Shown in pieces: positions 55,957-64,000 of a stretch of DNA of 64,000 nucleotides. Source of the DNA: Paenibacillus montaniterrae (GTDB lineage Bacteria; Bacillota; Bacilli; Paenibacillales; Paenibacillaceae); the NCBI RefSeq assembly GCF_018403185.1, contig NZ_BOSE01000001.1:992001-1056000 (forward strand), read 5' to 3'. The notes below the pieces were generated by a model. It was not told where the DNA came from. It was given only the letters and a program-made list of their open reading frames with translations, and did not search any database. The first letter of the stretch is position 1. Each line of letters starts with the position of its first letter. A program made the position numbers and the translations under genes.

Positions 55957-56502
55957 CTATGGACTTGCTACAATACTTTCTTGTATTCCTGCATAAAGTT
56001 TTTCTCCAATTCCTTTTACCCGCTTAATATCTTCAATTCTCTTGAACCTTCCTTTTTGCTCACGATCCTCAACTATTGCTTTTGCTTTTGACGGGCCGAT
56101 GCCTTTTAGCTGCTGCAGCTGCTCGATGGAAGCGCTATTGATATCAATTTTATCCGAATCTGCCGCATTGTCCTGCTCTAAGGTTGATGCTGATGTTTCC
56201 TCGCCCTGCACAATAGGGCTCGCTGGTTCCACAGTATTGACTGGTTCTACAGTATTGACTGAATGTACATTTTCACTGCCAGCAGCTTGTAGAGGCAGCT
56301 TGTCTTGTCCGCTTTCTGTTAATTGCTCCCGCTGCTGCTCTTGCCAATACTGCTGCAGCAGCTGCTCAACTGGTATTTGTTCCACCTCATTGGTTGCGGC
56401 AAGTCGTATAGCAAAGGCAATAACGATACATAACAGCCCTGCGCCTAGTACAGAAAGCAGTACAAGCTGCGGAGCATCCTTGTTCTTTTTTGCTGGGAGC
56501 AT
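55957..56502 (-). CDS. comEA: Competence DNA-binding protein ComEA
   Basis: Membrane-anchored DNA receptor for transformation, 181 residues. One membrane segment (about 13-34) is followed by a Q/E/S-rich linker and a C-terminal pair of helix-hairpin-helix motifs (INSASIEQLQQLKGIGPSKA, then IKRVKGIGEKL). The start at 56502 follows AAGGGA. The usual SLBB domain is missing, and the linker has a duplicated VNTVEP. Divergent from comER. Confidence 0.9.
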   Translation of the reverse strand: MLPAKKNKDAPQLVLLSVLGAGLLCIVIAFAIRLAATNEVEQIPVEQLLQQYWQEQQREQLTESGQDKLPLQAAGSENVHSVNTVEPVNTVEPASPIVQGEETSASTLEQDNAADSDKIDINSASIEQLQQLKGIGPSKAKAIVEDREQKGRFKRIEDIKRVKGIGEKLYAGIQESIVASP

Positions 56503-56607
56503 GCAATCCCTTCTTTCTTTTAATCTCTTTGACATAAGATACAAGCATTGCGGAATAGGATAGGTTTTGAATAGTGCTTTCACACTTTCATAATAGGAGG
56601 GATCATG

Positions 56608-57447
56608 ATGAAAATTGGATTTATCGGAGCAGGAAGTATGGGGAGCCTATTAATTGAAGCATTCATAGTAGCCGAGGCAGCTGAGCCAAATCAAATATAT
56701 GTTAGCAATCGAACGTTCGCCAAGGTTGAGAAGCTTGCGTTGAAATTTCCTGGTCTGCAGGCAGAAGAAACGAATGTTGCCGTTGCGCAGCATTCTGATA
56801 TCATTTTTCTATGTATTAAGCCACATGAATTTGCTCAAGTCGTTGCAGAAATTAAATCATATCTGACGAAAGATAAGCTCGTTGTTTCGATTACGAGTCC
56901 CGTTTTGCTTCGCCAGTTGGAGCAAGAGCTCGACTGTCAAATTGCCAAGGTCATTCCGAGCATTACGAACAAAATGTGGAGCGGAGCTACGCTTTGCATT
57001 TATGGCAAGCAAATTACTAAAGCTCATCAGACAGAGCTGGAAAAGCTGCTGGCTTATATTAGCGAGCCGATTCGAATTGAGGAAAGCTTTACGAGAATCG
57101 TGTCCGACATATCGAGCTGTGGACCTGCTTTTTTCGCCTTTTTACTGCAGCAATTTATTGAAGCGGCAGTCGAGGAAACAGGCATTGCCCGCGATGAAGC
57201 GATGATGATTGCCGGCAATATGCTGCTCGGTACGGGGCTGCTGCTAACTGAAGGCGGCATGACAACGGAGGATGTGCAGCAAAGAGTTGCAGTGCCGGGC
57301 GGAATTACTGCACAGGCGCTTGCAATGCTGCAAAGGGATACTGTAGGCATTTTCAACAATCTGATTCGTACTACCCATAATAAATACTATGAGGATTTGG
57401 AAAAGGTGCAGGCAACCTTTAACAAGGAAGAGGTTAGCGAGCAATAG
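56608..57447 (+). CDS. comER: Late competence protein ComER
   Basis: A 279-residue protein of the pyrroline-5-carboxylate reductase fold, with the NAD(P) motif MKIGFIGAGSMGSLL and SDISSCGPAFFAFLLQ near the middle. It stands divergently next to comEA, as in Bacillus, where its function is not well known. Two adjacent ATGs exist (56605, 56608); spacing from GGAGG favours the second. Confidence 0.92.
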   Translation: MKIGFIGAGSMGSLLIEAFIVAEAAEPNQIYVSNRTFAKVEKLALKFPGLQAEETNVAVAQHSDIIFLCIKPHEFAQVVAEIKSYLTKDKLVVSITSPVLLRQLEQELDCQIAKVIPSITNKMWSGATLCIYGKQITKAHQTELEKLLAYISEPIRIEESFTRIVSDISSCGPAFFAFLLQQFIEAAVEETGIARDEAMMIAGNMLLGTGLLLTEGGMTTEDVQQRVAVPGGITAQALAMLQRDTVGIFNNLIRTTHNKYYEDLEKVQATFNKEEVSEQ

Positions 57448-57509
57448 CTGATTGCCAGCTGCATTCGCTGTCCTCTCCCTTGTCCTGACTGCGCTTTGGC
57501 TGCTTGCGG

Positions 57510-59951
57510 CTAGTTGGCTACGATGTTAACCAGCTTGCCTTTGACAGCAATAACTTTGCGGACTGTTTTGCCAGCAATAAGCTCGGCAACTTTGGCGCTT
57601 TCCTTCGCTTTTGCTTCCATTGCCGCTTCATCCAAATCAGCAGCGATTGAAAGACGCTCAACAATTTTGCCATTGACTTGAACAACGATTTCGACTTCCT
57701 GGTCAACTGTCCAAGCCTCGTCGAATGTCGGCCATGGCTCATAAGAAATTGTACCCTGATGACCAAGCGCTTCCCATAGCTCCTCTGCAATATGCGGAGC
57801 AATTGGAGAAAGCATTTTAACGAAATCCTCCATCGCTTTGCGAGGCAGCGCTTCTGCTTTATATGCCTCATTGACAAATATCATCATTTGGCTTATTGCA
57901 GTGTTGAAGCGAAGATTTTCAAGATCATCGGTAATTTTTTTGACGGAACGGTGCCATGTGCGCATAAATGCGTCGCTCGCCTGCTCTGTATCGGTAATAC
58001 GGCTGTTAAGCTCGCCGTTTTCTGAAATAAACAGACGCCATACACGGCTTAGGAAGCGGTAAGAGCCTTCTACGCCGTTCGTGCTCCATGGCTTAGTCGC
58101 TTCAAGCGGTCCCATAAACATTTCATACATACGCAGCGTATCTGCGCCAAACTCATTGACGATATCATCCGGATTAATGACATTGCCGCGAGATTTGGAC
58201 ATTTTCTCGTTGTTGGTGCCTAGAATCATTCCCTGATTGACAAGCTTTTGGAATGGCTCCTTCGTATGAACAACACCAAGATCATATAGCACCTTGTGCC
58301 AGAAACGTGCATAGAGCAAGTGAAGCACGGCATGCTCCGCACCGCCAATATAAAGGTCAACTGGCAGCCATTCGGCTTGCTTCTCTGGCGAGCAAATCTG
58401 CTCCGTATTTTTCGGATCGATATAACGCAAATAGTACCAGCAGCTTCCTGCCCATTGCGGCATCGTATTCGTTTCACGACGCGCCTTCATGCCTGTTTCC
58501 GGATCAATTGTGTTGACCCACTCCTCAACATTGGCAAGCGGAGACTCACCTGTGCCAGAAGGTGTAATAGCGTCGACATCTGGAAGCAGCAGCGGCAATT
58601 GATCCTCTGGAACAGTTTTCATCGTGCCGTCTTCCAAATGCAAAATCGGAATCGGCTCGCCCCAATAGCGCTGACGAGAGAACAGCCAGTCGCGCAGGCG
58701 GTACGTAACCTTTGCTTTGCCTGCTCCAGTTTCTTCAAGATGCTTGATCATCGCTGCGATCGCATCGGCATTGTTTAAGCCGTTCAGGAAATCAGAGTTA
58801 ATGTGGGCACCGTCGCCAGTATAGGCTTCTTCCTCAACATTTCCGCCCGAAACAACCTCTATAATCGGCAAATCGAATTGCTTGGCAAATTCGTAGTCGC
58901 GAGTGTCGTGGCCTGGAACTGCCATAATTGCCCCTGTACCGTAGCCAGCTAGCACATAATCAGCAATCCAGATTGGCAGCTTGGCGCCATTTACCGGATT
59001 AATTGCATATGCCCCTGTAAATACGCCTGTTTTTTCTTTCGCAAGATCGGTGCGCTCAAGGTCGCTTTTGCGGGAAGCAGCTTCCTGATAAGCCTCAACC
59101 GCTGCTTTTTGCGCTTCAGTTGTAATTTGTGCAACTAGCGCATGCTCGGGAGCAAGCACGCAATACGTAGAACCGAACAGCGTGTCAGGACGAGTTGTAA
59201 ATACAACGAGCGATGCATCATGCCCGTCAATATTGAAGGTAACCTCAGCGCCTGTTGATTTGCCAATCCAGTTGCGCTGCATATCCTTAATGCTTTCAGA
59301 CCAGTCAAGCTCCTCCAGGTCCTCCAGCAAGCGCTCAGCGTACTCGGTAATTTTCAGCACCCATTGACGCATTGGCTTACGGATAACCGGATGGCCGCCG
59401 CGCTCGCTCAAGCCGTCGATAACCTCTTCATTGGCAAGCACCGTTCCCAAAGCCGGACACCAGTTAACAGGCACCTCGTCTACGTATGCAAGCCCTTTTT
59501 TATAAAGCTGAATAAAGATCCACTGTGTCCATTTGTAATAGTCTGGATCAGTCGTACTAATTTCTCGATCCCAATCATAAGAGAAGCCAAGCGATTTGAT
59601 TTGGCGTCGGAAATTGTCAATATTGACGAATGTAATATCTCGCGGATGCTGGCCTGTGTTAAGCGCATGCTGCTCGGCAGGCAAGCCGAACGCGTCCCAG
59701 CCCATTGGATGCAAAACATTGTAGCCTTGCATTCTTTTGTAACGAGCAACAATATCAGTTGCTGTATAGCCCTCTGGATGACCGACATGCAGTCCTGCGC
59801 CAGACGGGTAAGGAAACATATCAAGCGCGTAAAACTTCGGCTTGTTTTTATCCTCGCCAGTTTTGAACGTTTTGTTTTCCTCCCAAAACTTTTGCCATTT
59901 CGGTTCAATCTTTAACGGATTATAGCCGTCTCGAGATTGCTCTTGACTCAT
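57510..59951 (-). CDS. leuS: Leucyl-tRNA synthetase
   Basis: Charges tRNA-Leu. About 813 residues with the HIGH-type motif H55-V-G-H58 in [11 protein letters not shown], the KMSKS loop [10 protein letters not shown], a CP1 editing domain, and a C-terminal anticodon-binding domain. The ATG at 59951 is seven bases after AGGAGG. Expression is governed by a T-box leader upstream. Confidence 0.98.
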   Translation of the reverse strand: MSQEQSRDGYNPLKIEPKWQKFWEENKTFKTGEDKNKPKFYALDMFPYPSGAGLHVGHPEGYTATDIVARYKRMQGYNVLHPMGWDAFGLPAEQHALNTGQHPRDITFVNIDNFRRQIKSLGFSYDWDREISTTDPDYYKWTQWIFIQLYKKGLAYVDEVPVNWCPALGTVLANEEVIDGLSERGGHPVIRKPMRQWVLKITEYAERLLEDLEELDWSESIKDMQRNWIGKSTGAEVTFNIDGHDASLVVFTTRPDTLFGSTYCVLAPEHALVAQITTEAQKAAVEAYQEAASRKSDLERTDLAKEKTGVFTGAYAINPVNGAKLPIWIADYVLAGYGTGAIMAVPGHDTRDYEFAKQFDLPIIEVVSGGNVEEEAYTGDGAHINSDFLNGLNNADAIAAMIKHLEETGAGKAKVTYRLRDWLFSRQRYWGEPIPILHLEDGTMKTVPEDQLPLLLPDVDAITPSGTGESPLANVEEWVNTIDPETGMKARRETNTMPQWAGSCWYYLRYIDPKNTEQICSPEKQAEWLPVDLYIGGAEHAVLHLLYARFWHKVLYDLGVVHTKEPFQKLVNQGMILGTNNEKMSKSRGNVINPDDIVNEFGADTLRMYEMFMGPLEATKPWSTNGVEGSYRFLSRVWRLFISENGELNSRITDTEQASDAFMRTWHRSVKKITDDLENLRFNTAISQMMIFVNEAYKAEALPRKAMEDFVKMLSPIAPHIAEELWEALGHQGTISYEPWPTFDEAWTVDQEVEIVVQVNGKIVERLSIAADLDEAAMEAKAKESAKVAELIAGKTVRKVIAVKGKLVNIVAN

Positions 59952-59994
59952 CACGATTCCTCCTAAAAACTTTTCATGTCAGCTCAATAGATAC

Positions 59995-60261
59995 AAAAAA
60001 ACCTCTCATCCTAGCGGATTAACGCTAGGGACGAGAGGAGATTGCTCACGTGGTACCACCCTAGTTAGCAGCCATATGCTCTATGAGCTGCTCACTTTAC
60101 GTCTTTATCGCAGACATACGGTGTATTTCGCAATTGCTTTACATACACTGCTCCAAGGCGAGTTCCGCTCGTTCAAGCACCGACTTTCACCGTCCGTCGG
60201 CTCTCTGCAGCTTGATTACGATCATACTATTCCTTTTCATCACATTCACTTTTTACAGTTA
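59995..60261 (-). promoter_or_regulatory. T-box leader of leuS (tRNA-Leu sensing riboswitch)
   Basis: On the minus strand the leader carries the T-box sequence AGGGTGGTACCACG (60062-60049) and then a terminator hairpin (arms CCTCTC at 60038-60033 and GAGAGG at 60007-60002, then seven Ts to 59995). A CTC triplet at 60162-60160 in GGAACTCGCC is the likely leucine specifier. Uncharged tRNA-Leu should favour the antiterminator and leuS transcription. It fills the 340-base gap upstream of leuS. Confidence 0.92.
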
Positions 60262-60267
60262 TTATTG

Positions 60268-60296
60268 ATTATATAAAGCATGCGTGACAGTGTCAA
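60268..60296 (-). promoter_or_regulatory. Sigma-A promoter of leuS
   Basis: Minus strand TTGACA (60296-60291), 17 bases, TATAAT (60273-60268), a perfect consensus. The -35 box begins one base after the stop codon of the upstream gene. Confidence 0.92.
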
Positions 60297-60297
60297 G

Positions 60298-60735
60298 TCA
60301 GGAGCTTTGTCCCGTATCATTGGGATATGAATGCTGCTTGTCCGACATATGATGATTGGACAAAAAACTGTATGCGGCAAGGCCAAGCAGAAGAAGATGC
60401 AGCAGTCCCCCCGGTAAAGCTTCTATCCCTTGCATGAACATCGCCATAAACCAAAGGCTAATAATCGGCAGCTGTAGCACAAATATGAGGGTAATAAAGA
60501 TTTCAAGCTGCTTGTCGATCATTTTGACATTAATCTTTTTGCGAGCTGCAAGCGTGGCGAACATTAGCAGGCCAAGCGCAAGCAGAATATAGCCCCATAC
60601 CTGCAGACTCGTTGATAATCTGCCTTTGCTTATGCCGAGTATTTCATAATCCAGCCATGTATAGTAGGTATAATTGATACCGAGCGCGCAACACATTACA
60701 GCTACCAGAACGATCTGCCACCAACGGTATAGCAT
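60298..60735 (-). CDS. Unrecognised membrane protein
   Basis: A 145-residue protein with four predicted membrane segments (about 6-23, 44-63, 76-99, 106-122) and a short polar tail. No family is recognised. GAGGTG precedes the ATG. It follows the small gene at 60776 by 40 bases and stands immediately upstream of the leuS promoter. Confidence 0.72.
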   Translation of the reverse strand: MLYRWWQIVLVAVMCCALGINYTYYTWLDYEILGISKGRLSTSLQVWGYILLALGLLMFATLAARKKINVKMIDKQLEIFITLIFVLQLPIISLWFMAMFMQGIEALPGGLLHLLLLGLAAYSFLSNHHMSDKQHSYPNDTGQSS

Positions 60736-60775
60736 CAGCTACACCTCACTTTCTTCATGTTATCCGTTCAATCGA

Positions 60776-61063
60776 TTAAGAACGCTGCCTATGCAGTCCA
60801 AAGCGTTCAATATGATCATGAAGACCGAGCTGCTGCAAAAGCTCATATTGGTAAGGACCTAGTAAATCAAAATGTGGATAACGGTCTCTATGGTGAATAT
60901 AGGCGGGATTTAAATGATGCTGCTTGCACCAGGCGCTCAGCTTGTCGACATCGCTGCAGCCAACCTTCGTAACAGTTCGGCAGTTTGGGAAGCGCTCGTC
61001 ATGCCAATAATGAGTTAAAAAGGCGATATGACCTTGCTCTATAGCAGCTTTCCAAGCATTCAA
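60776..61063 (-). CDS. Conserved-looking small hypothetical protein
   Basis: About 95 residues from a TTG at 61063, with conserved-looking patterns HIAFLTHYWHDERFP, TVTKVGCSD and YPHFDLLGPYQYEL; no function recognised. The true start may lie further up: the frame is open for ten more codons to a TAG at 61096, and AGGGGGTG stands six bases before an ATC codon at 61090, giving IAFGISRAEL. Neither ATG nor GTG is available there. Confidence 0.7.
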   Translation of the reverse strand: MNAWKAAIEQGHIAFLTHYWHDERFPNCRTVTKVGCSDVDKLSAWCKQHHLNPAYIHHRDRYPHFDLLGPYQYELLQQLGLHDHIERFGLHRQRS

Positions 61064-61172
61064 TTCAGCTCGCGAGATACCAAAAGCGATATCCTACACC
61101 CCCTTAATTGTAAAAAGCACAGATACTTTAGCATACCACATGAAAGCAATTGATGCACTTGTTGGTTACAAC

Positions 61173-61181
61173 TGGTATACT
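61173..61181 (+). promoter_or_regulatory. Possible extended -10 promoter of the DEAD-box gene
   Basis: TGGTATACT has the TGnTATAAT-like extended -10 form about 78 bases upstream of the ATG; no good -35 is visible. Confidence 0.4.
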
Positions 61182-61258
61182 AAATGAGCTGTATGATGAA
61201 CGCGATGATTGGCATAATCTTAAATATAGCAATAGCTTAGAAATGAGGACTACTTTTT

Positions 61259-62677
61259 ATGAAAAACACATTTATTGAATTGGGAATCGCAGAGCAGCTC
61301 GCAGCTGAGCTTAAAATGAATGGCATTACAGAACCGACTCCTGTGCAAAAGGCCGCTATTCCCGAGCTGCTGCGCGGAGCTGATGTTATTGCCAAAGCGC
61401 AAACGGGTACAGGCAAAACACTCGCCTTCACATTGCCTATATTAATGAAGCTGAATCCGCAAAAGGATCAGGTGCAGGCTTTAATTTTGACGCCAACTCG
61501 CGAGCTGGCGATTCAAATTACGAGTGAGGTAAAAAAGCTTGCTGGCGCTATGCAAGCGACGGTGCTTGCCTGCTACGGCGGACAAGATGTTACCGCTCAA
61601 ATTAAAAAGCTGCAGAAATCGCCTCATATCGTTGTCGCAACGCCTGGCCGCTTGCTGGATCATTTGCGTCGCGAAAGCATCAACATCGGAAAAATTTCCA
61701 GCCTTGTGCTTGATGAAGCCGATCAAATGCTGCACATGGGATTTTTGCCAGAGGTGGAATCCATCATTGTGCAAACACCAAAAGCACGGCAAACGATGCT
61801 TTTTTCGGCTACGATGCCTGATGCCATTCGCCAGCTTGCAGCGCAGTATATGAACAAGCCGCAGCAAATTGACATCCAGACCGAACAGGTAACATTGAAA
61901 AATATTAAGCAGCGCGTCGTGGAAACAACTGACCGCGGCAAGCAAGCTGCATTGATCGAGCTGCTGCGAAGCCAGAATCCGTTTCTTGCTGTCATCTTCT
62001 GCCGCACAAAGCTGCGTGCCTCAAAGCTTACAGAGGCTCTGCAGGAGGCTGGCTTTAATGCGGACGAGCTGCATGGCGACTTGACGCAGGCAAAGCGTGA
62101 GCAGGTCATGCGCAAATTTCGCGAGCTGAAGCTGCAAATATTGGTGGCGACTGATGTCGCTGCACGCGGGCTTGATGTGGAAGGCGTCTCTCATGTGTAC
62201 AACTATGATATTCCGCTCGACGCAGAAAGCTATATTCACCGCATCGGCCGAACGGGCAGAGCAGGACATTCCGGCTATGCGATTACACTCGTTACCGCTA
62301 AGGATATGAGCAAGCTTGATCTCATTGAGCGCGGTATTAAGATGACCATTGCGCGCCGAGCTATTGAGCAGCAGGAGCCTGCAAGCGGTCGCAAGGAGCG
62401 TGCAGGCAAGGAAAATCGCGGTTCTCGTCAGCGCTCCAGACAGGACGCAATCGGCTCGCCGCCAAGCAAGCAGCATGAAGGCCGCGCTAAAACAAAAGCT
62501 AAAAAGGATAATCCGTGGGAAATTACACAAGCAGATCTTGAATTTGCGCAAGGAAAAAAAGAAAAAGGCGCCAGAAAATCTTCCGGCAGCCAAGCAAAAT
62601 CTCGTTCGGGCTCTAAACCGCGTTCCCAGGCTGGGCGCTCCGGCGGCCGCAGCTCGTCTCGCAGACGCTCACAATAA
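61259..62677 (+). CDS. DEAD-box ATP-dependent RNA helicase
   Basis: RNA helicase, 472 residues. All core motifs are present: Q motif (PTPVQ), I AQTGTGKT, Ia PTRELA, II DEAD in [14 protein letters not shown], and [13 protein letters not shown] basic, low-complexity tail of about 95 residues ([16 protein letters not shown]... SSRRRSQ) replaces any defined C-terminal RNA-binding domain. Probably works in ribosome assembly or RNA turnover; the exact paralogue cannot be told. Confidence 0.94.
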   Translation: MKNTFIELGIAEQLAAELKMNGITEPTPVQKAAIPELLRGADVIAKAQTGTGKTLAFTLPILMKLNPQKDQVQALILTPTRELAIQITSEVKKLAGAMQATVLACYGGQDVTAQIKKLQKSPHIVVATPGRLLDHLRRESINIGKISSLVLDEADQMLHMGFLPEVESIIVQTPKARQTMLFSATMPDAIRQLAAQYMNKPQQIDIQTEQVTLKNIKQRVVETTDRGKQAALIELLRSQNPFLAVIFCRTKLRASKLTEALQEAGFNADELHGDLTQAKREQVMRKFRELKLQILVATDVAARGLDVEGVSHVYNYDIPLDAESYIHRIGRTGRAGHSGYAITLVTAKDMSKLDLIERGIKMTIARRAIEQQEPASGRKERAGKENRGSRQRSRQDAIGSPPSKQHEGRAKTKAKKDNPWEITQADLEFAQGKKEKGARKSSGSQAKSRSGSKPRSQAGRSGGRSSSRRRSQ

Positions 62678-62688
62678 TAAAAACTAAG

Positions 62689-62720
62689 GCAGCCGTCATT
62701 GCTATAGCAGTGACGGCTGC
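62689..62720. terminator. Bidirectional terminator between the DEAD-box and diguanylate cyclase genes
   Basis: GCAGCCGTCA - 12 bases - TGACGGCTGC, perfect 10-base arms; the minus strand continues with CTTAGTTTTTATT. The cyclase stop codon lies inside the hairpin. Confidence 0.7.
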
Positions 62721-64000
62721 TCCTGTTTGAGCCGCGCTACCGAAGTTCTGTTGCGCCCCTCGCGCTTGGAGCGGTACAGCTGCTGATCAGCGGCATCCAT
62801 CAACTCTATTTCACTACGGTAAAGAGACTTATGCTCCAATGCAGCGACGCCGATGCTTATCGTCGCATAGCCGAGCTCGCGCTTCGCATGCGGCAGCCTC
62901 GCAAACTCCACCGCGCTCCGCATCTGCTCTGCCAGCTGATAAGCTTCAGCAAGTGGACAAGCAGGCAGCACAACAACAAACTCCTCCCCGCCAAACCGTG
63001 CAAACAGACTGTTCTCAGGAAGCTGCTCGCCAATAAGCTTTACAACCTGCTTAAGCAGAGCATCGCCTTGAATATGTCCATAGTTATCGTTATATTTCTT
63101 AAATTCATCAAGATCAAGCATAATCAGAGACAGTGGCGTACAGTTTTCCTTTGCCTGCTGGAACGCTTTCTGCATAAAAGCATTGAAGCGATGCCGATTG
63201 TAAATGCCCGTCAGGGCGTCCTTTGAAGCTAAATGCTCCAGCTGCTCATTAGCTGATCTAAGCTCCTTTGTACGCCGGTTAACCTGATCATCCAATGTTG
63301 CATTAAGCGTCGTAAGAGACTGATTCAGCTGCTCTGTTTCCAAAACCTTGTCAGCATAGCTTTTGCTCATCATAAACACCTGGATCACGACATACAAGCC
63401 TACTGCAAGCAAGGACAATGAGACAGATTTAATCCAGCCGTGCGCCAGCATGAAATCGTTAAACAAGCCGATGCTGACCAAAGTCAATCCGACAATGTTG
63501 GCAAAGTTGCGAATATGCTGCTCCCGATAGCCGCGATAAATGACATAGACCAAGTACACGAATCCAAGAACCGCAAAACAAAATAAATATTCAGCCATTC
63601 GCTGAAAAACAATTGGCTTTGTTATAAGCGTAGTTACTATCGCGGCAGTAATGGAAAAGGTAATAAGCTTCAGCACTTGCTTGGAAAATTGCTGCTTGTA
63701 CCATTCATAGACGAGAAAAACTAATAGCAATACCGTGGCATGAGTAAATAAATATTCCAGCCTCGTCCCCCAAAGATAAGAAACCTGCAGCAGCGTAAGC
63801 GAATAAAAAAACGGATCTGCAAAAAAGGCGCGAATGGCAAAGCATATGCAGAACAAGCCAAATATAAGAAACAGCTTCTCCTGGCGGCGGAACCAGGCAA
63901 ACAAAATCATAAACATCCCCATAATGAAAATACAACCAACAACAAACAGCATCCAAATGATGCTCGTATTAAATTTTTGAGCCACTTCCGAAGCCTCGCC
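62702..64000 (-). CDS. Membrane diguanylate cyclase (7TM-DISM + GGDEF), 5' end beyond the window
   Basis: Makes c-di-GMP. The visible 432 residues hold seven membrane segments (about 15-215), a short coiled coil (about 215-260) and a C-terminal GGDEF domain with RFGGEEFVVVL, an active form. No RxxD inhibitory site is evident before GGEEF. The frame remains open to the window edge and a GTG at 63985 has no ribosome site, so the gene probably continues upstream with an extracellular DISM sensory domain. Confidence 0.88.
   Translation of the reverse strand, partial: GEASEVAQKFNTSIIWMLFVVGCIFIMGMFMILFAWFRRQEKLFLIFGLFCICFAIRAFFADPFFYSLTLLQVSYLWGTRLEYLFTHATVLLLVFLVYEWYKQQFSKQVLKLITFSITAAIVTTLITKPIVFQRMAEYLFCFAVLGFVYLVYVIYRGYREQHIRNFANIVGLTLVSIGLFNDFMLAHGWIKSVSLSLLAVGLYVVIQVFMMSKSYADKVLETEQLNQSLTTLNATLDDQVNRRTKELRSANEQLEHLASKDALTGIYNRHRFNAFMQKAFQQAKENCTPLSLIMLDLDEFKKYNDNYGHIQGDALLKQVVKLIGEQLPENSLFARFGGEEFVVVLPACPLAEAYQLAEQMRSAVEFARLPHAKRELGYATISIGVAALEHKSLYRSEIELMDAADQQLYRSKREGRNRTSVARLKQEQPSLL

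Noticed and set aside
62021..62593. 190-codon frame antisense to the DEAD-box helicase
   Set aside because: Shadow of the helicase coding strand; cysteine-rich, low-complexity translation and no ribosome site.

Overview
The window looks like the chromosome of an endospore-forming, competence-gene-bearing Firmicute, most likely Paenibacillus or a close relative. The grounds are moderate GC content, strong AGGAGG ribosome sites, sporulation genes (yqfC, yqfD, spoIIP, gpr), com genes, CIRCE and T-box control, and a gene order that follows, almost gene for gene, the Bacillus subtilis comER to recO segment. This assignment is by synteny and protein recognition, not by a search.

Layout (nearly everything is on the minus strand, so read from right to left). 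64-57.5 kb: a membrane diguanylate cyclase cut by the window edge, a DEAD-box helicase, two small unknown genes and leuS behind a T-box leader. 57.5-51 kb: comER (divergent), comEA, a homocysteine synthase, comEB and comEC. 51-48 kb: an ECF sigma/anti-sigma pair with its own ECF-type promoter, then holA. 48-41 kb: an accessory block with an FtsX-type ABC exporter, TetR plus MFS exporter and an orphan sugar-type binding lipoprotein. 41-37 kb: rpsT (divergent), gpr, spoIIP and a YqxA-position gene. 37-28 kb: lepA, hemW, an acetyltransferase, and hrcA-grpE-dnaK-dnaJ behind CIRCE. 28-24 kb: a 58-residue protein, prmA, a site-2 protease, rsmE, mtaB. 24-23 kb: repeats and the divergent yqeW transporter. 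22-12 kb: an RlmI-type methyltransferase, addB, addA, an unknown, and hit. 12-0 kb: rpsU, yqeY, the nfeD-floA operon with a sigma-W type promoter, yqfC, yqfD, phoH, pgpH, ybeY, dgkA, cdd, era, yqzL, recO.

Most genes serve translation (ribosomal proteins, rRNA/tRNA modification, Era, LepA, YbeY, leuS), DNA repair and uptake (RecO, AddAB, HolA, Com), protein folding, and envelope or sporulation functions. The accessory insertions relative to the Bacillus order are rlmI-addBA-hit, metY, the sigma/anti-sigma pair, the exporter block and the site-2 protease.

The strongest unexplained signal is a family of about 186-bp direct repeats arranged in two short arrays (23.4-23.9 kb and 37.6-38.07 kb). 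Each array starts at or within a few bases of the stop codon of a minus-strand gene (mtaB, spoIIP). Each unit folds into a long hairpin whose arms change together between copies (AAAAC/GTTTT, AAGGC/GCCTT, AAAGC/GCTTT), and the hairpins between units co-vary between the two arrays. No protein-coding explanation fits. A second, unrelated 110-bp repeat lies beside the first array. I found no CRISPR array, tRNA, rRNA, insertion sequence or phage gene.
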